Shown here: one piece after another, positions 60,978 through 64,000 of the stretch
Layout of the letters: the number at the start of each line of letters is the position of its first letter
How positions within the stretch are numbered: position 1 is the stretch's first letter
Source of the DNA: Embiotoca jacksoni
Lineage: Eukaryota; Chordata; Actinopteri; Embiotocidae
Reading direction: 5' to 3'
Assembly (NCBI GenBank): GCA_022577435.1
Contig: JAKOON010000008.1
Span: 2,830,001-2,894,000 of the forward strand
Length of the DNA: 64,000 nucleotides
Translations under genes and position numbers: made by a program
Notes under the pieces: generated by a model
The model's database searches: none
Told to the model about the DNA's origin: nothing
The model's input: only the letters and a program-made list of their open reading frames with translations

Positions 60978-63900
60978 CTGCACACACAAAACAAACATCA
61001 AACACGGGAAGGCATGGGACACTAGGAATGAATGCAACACAAGATACCTGCACGCACGCACTATTGTAACACATCCAGATACACTCAACCGTGCACGCAC
61101 CGAGCCAGGGCTGCAGGTGGGAAACATGTTTCGACACAGAAAACAGTCACAGTCCATAGTTTAAGCTGCAGCTCTGCATGCACGCACACGCACATATGTA
61201 TTACAGTATAATAATGAATGACCTTTGATATTGATCTGGGGTGAAGTGTGAAACTCTATCTCATTATAAAGGTTAGTAAAGTGAACAAGAAAGCTGATTT
61301 CTCATCTGCGCTCAAGGTGAAACTGAACCTGCAGCTGCAGACAAGCTGTAATTACTGCAAGTAGTAAAGTGAAGCAGCACGTGAAGCCAGAGATTCACTG
61401 CCTGATCAGCAACTCATTACAGTGGAGACACTGAATGGACACATACAGTGTCACAACACCTGTTTATACTGGAGCAAAACTTCAGTTATCATTCTATCAC
61501 TCTTTCATCATAGACTTCAAAAACTCATCTGCAATGTTTTGGAGTTTATAACCTCATAATCTCAAAGTTTTAATGAGCAGAGTTTAGTGTGTTTCTCAAA
61601 TCGATCATCTGGCATGTATCGGGTTTGCCAAAATAAACTGGGCTTTATTATAACGGTCTAAAGAGAATGGTGCAAGTGCATTTAGATTCTGTCTAAATCC
61701 ACTCTTGCTAGTTTAACGGCAGATGGTCTGAGTGTAAAGTGAGGTGCACGGTTCAAAGAGGAGGTAGCGTACTTGGTGTGTTTTGGGTGTAACATGAAAT
61801 AAACCAATCAGCGTGTCATCTCTAATTCTCTTTTAAAAGCCATGTGTGCTTACACCGTGGCAGTTTGCTTTTCTAACAGCGGATTAGCCAAGTATAAAGA
61901 AAATGACACTTCTCTGCAGAGGAGACAGGTCTGCTTGTACACAGATTGAGATTTTGTGTGATGTATTTGCACAACAACACATAATTTGGAACTCTGGTTT
62001 TTGTCACGAGTACTTTAATACAGAACGTGAACCTTAGGCCGAAGGAGGTTTTTTTTTTTTCTCAGCTTTTGCACTGCCAGTAAAAGGCATTAACCAATCA
62101 CACTGTGGAAATGGAACAGACATCCCATCATTACTCCTGATGGCATGTTGTTTATTTGTCTCCAGCCGCCTGGTGTTATATGACAAAGGGAATAAGTATG
62201 GAACAGCATCATCCAACAACAAGGATGTCAGGGCAGTGAGGAGTTTATGTAGTTTACTTCTAGAGGTAGAGTTGGTGGTAAGCAGTCTCTTCTCTAGTCG
62301 TGTGAGGAGAAGCAGGACCTCTTCACCACTAAACAAAGATGTTGAATCCATCATTTTTTCAGACGCCAATGTATTAAAACCTTTTCTGAACAACTGCGTT
62401 TGAAGATTTTTGATGCAAAACATTCACAGGCGAGTATTTGGCTCTTTCGTGTTGTTTGTTCGTCCCGCCCCCGGCATGTAAAGACCTTCAGGAAGACATG
62501 TCGAAATCAATAGCCACATCGAGAAAAAACTAAGAGGGAGAGACATAAAATGTGTGATGACTTAGAGGCCCTGAATCATTAAAACGACCTGAAAGTAGCA
62601 GTGCGTGTGTGTGTGCTTGAGTGATGGGAGATTTAATCTAAAATGACAAAGCGGGGGAGAGAAAACGAGAGAGACGGGCGAGTGGAAGAGAAAGATGGGG
62701 AGAAGCAGATAGAACCTGTGTAGGACTTAAATAGGCCAGTCGGTGAATGAGGGCAGGGAAGGAGGGAGCGACGCAGATGAGGATAGGAAGGAGAGAAAGG
62801 TGTTTGCCGGGACTCTTATTTGTTTTTTTACGAGAAGAATGATTAACAAGGGAAACATTTTAGTATCTTAATGGTATCTTAATGAATGTTACTGCCCACC
62901 AGCCAAAAGAGTCTCTTTGTCTCCCCACTGTTAGACAACCCTCCCTGGAGTTTTTTGGGAGGCAGTTTGCAAAAGGCATGTGCTTCTTGCTTTTACCCCA
63001 TGCGCTGCGAGAAAATACACCTGTATATTGTGGAGACTGAGATCCACACAAGCTAATGAGTCGCTCCATTTCATGCTGCATGAAACTGAAAATGGCATCT
63101 GGAAGGAGGTCGATAGGGCATCTTCTCAAAGGACACGCAGCAGTAGTACTTCAAGAAGAGGGGGAGGGGGGTGGGGGGGGAGGAATACTGCAATGCAGCT
63201 CCCAGGCTCAGTCAAGTGAACACCAATGGACTTCACAGGCAGTGACAGCGAACAACAAACTAATAAATACCGTGATAATGTGATTAGTCTGAATGAAACC
63301 CATTTCAAACAGCGTTCGGTGAGAACTCCAATCAGAAATCCTCATGCTCAGTGGATCTGATGTTTGTTAGTACAGCAGGGTGGGGGTGCGGGCTGCTTCA
63401 GTTTGAATTATACAACCTAATAAGTGCTGTTTAACCATGCAAATTAGGGCTGCTACACAAACAGGGCTGCCCTCATGAAAAAGTTATATTTTCAATTTGT
63501 TTTTTCAGGAGTGAGAAATAGAGAGAAATGAAAGGCTGTTAGGCGGGGTGGGCGATGTGACTGTGTATGTGTGAGGAGGTGGGGGGCTGGTGGGGTCTGT
63601 AAACAAAGTGAGGACTGTGCAAACTAATTGGTTAGTGGTATAATGTTTTACCATGTCCTTATTTTCTTAAGATAAGCCCAATTTAGTAAACAAATGGATT
63701 CCTTTACCAGGGGCACAAATTTTCCTGCTCTGTCTGTGGCGGTAAGTAAAGCTGTGACTGAGCGGGCTGTAAAAAACTAACAGAATTAATGACTTTCCCA
63801 CTGCTCCTGGAGGCCACACAATAAACAGTGCAGTGTGTAAACTTAACAGCCAAGTTGCCTTGTTGTTTTATTAAGAGCCAAACATAAAGAAGACAGAAAG

Positions 63901-64000
63901 AAAAAAGAAAAAAAGACGCCGGACAGATACATCAAACCCAGAAGTAACCAGTTCAAAGCAGCTTTTCAGTAACGCGGGGCTTTGGTGCGCTGCCAAATAA
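60978..64000. other. phkb intron upstream of the first visible exon
   Basis: No exon was recognised, so the intron exceeds 3.0 kb. It contains a probable interspersed repeat (61675-61960), a purine-rich stretch (62650-62800) and a G-rich stretch (63160-63182). Confidence 0.7.
61675..61960 (+). repeat. Probable teleost interspersed repeat
   Basis: GTGCAAGTGCATTTAGATTC, GAGGTGCACGGTTCAAAG, CTTGGTGTGTTTTGGGTGTA, ACATGAAATAAACCAATCAG and GCCATGTGTGCTTACACCGT follow the order of a common fish repeat as I remember it. The copy is degenerate and the family is uncertain. Confidence 0.45.

Overview
This window is vertebrate nuclear DNA, almost certainly from a ray-finned (probably percomorph) fish. 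The signs are spliced GT-AG exons, AT-moderate introns full of (CA)n microsatellites, Tc1-like DNA transposons, and L2/CR1- and RTE/Rex-type non-LTR retrotransposons of kinds common in teleosts. There are no operons, ribosome binding sites, CRISPR arrays or other prokaryotic features. Nearly all long open frames are microsatellite or transposon frames.

The only host gene I can support is phkb, the regulatory beta subunit of phosphorylase kinase, on the minus strand. Ten consecutive internal exons are visible. In transcript order they are 60977-60862, 55861-55798, 52736-52641, 50549-50352, 43855-43798, 41351-41274, 39337-39179, 38647-38553, 11507-11452 and 8476-8383. Their phases join without a gap into 1,014 nt (338 codons). 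All have AG acceptors and GT donors, and there is no internal stop. The first and last exons of the gene lie outside the window: the N-terminal part is to the right and the C-terminal half is to the left. Everything from 8383 to 60977 is therefore one transcription unit, and the rest is its introns.

Region by region. 1-8382 is intron with a cryptic TTCA-rich tract, a purine-rich minisatellite and an old interspersed repeat. 8383-11507 holds two exons. 11508-38552 is a 27-kb intron that carries most of the mobile DNA: a decayed LINE (about 14925-15835), a 1-kb polypyrimidine tract (18105-19140), an inverted-repeat element (21843-22016), a left-truncated Tc1 element (about 27395-28836), a complete Tc1 element with 200-bp terminal inverted repeats and TA duplications (31772-33386), and a third Tc1 remnant (about 35500-35990). 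38553-43855 is exon-dense. 43856-50351 contains a younger L2-like LINE inserted in the reverse transcriptase of an older LINE. 50352-60977 holds the four exons nearest the 5' side. 60978-64000 is intron without a recognisable exon.

I found no new multi-gene system. The observations most worth checking are: microsatellites that form or abut phkb splice sites, above all the 531-bp intron 38648-39178, which begins with a (GTAT)n donor and ends with a (GT)n acceptor; a 71-bp hairpin sequence present twice; the nested LINEs; and a Tc1 copy with near-identical ends but an inactivated transposase.
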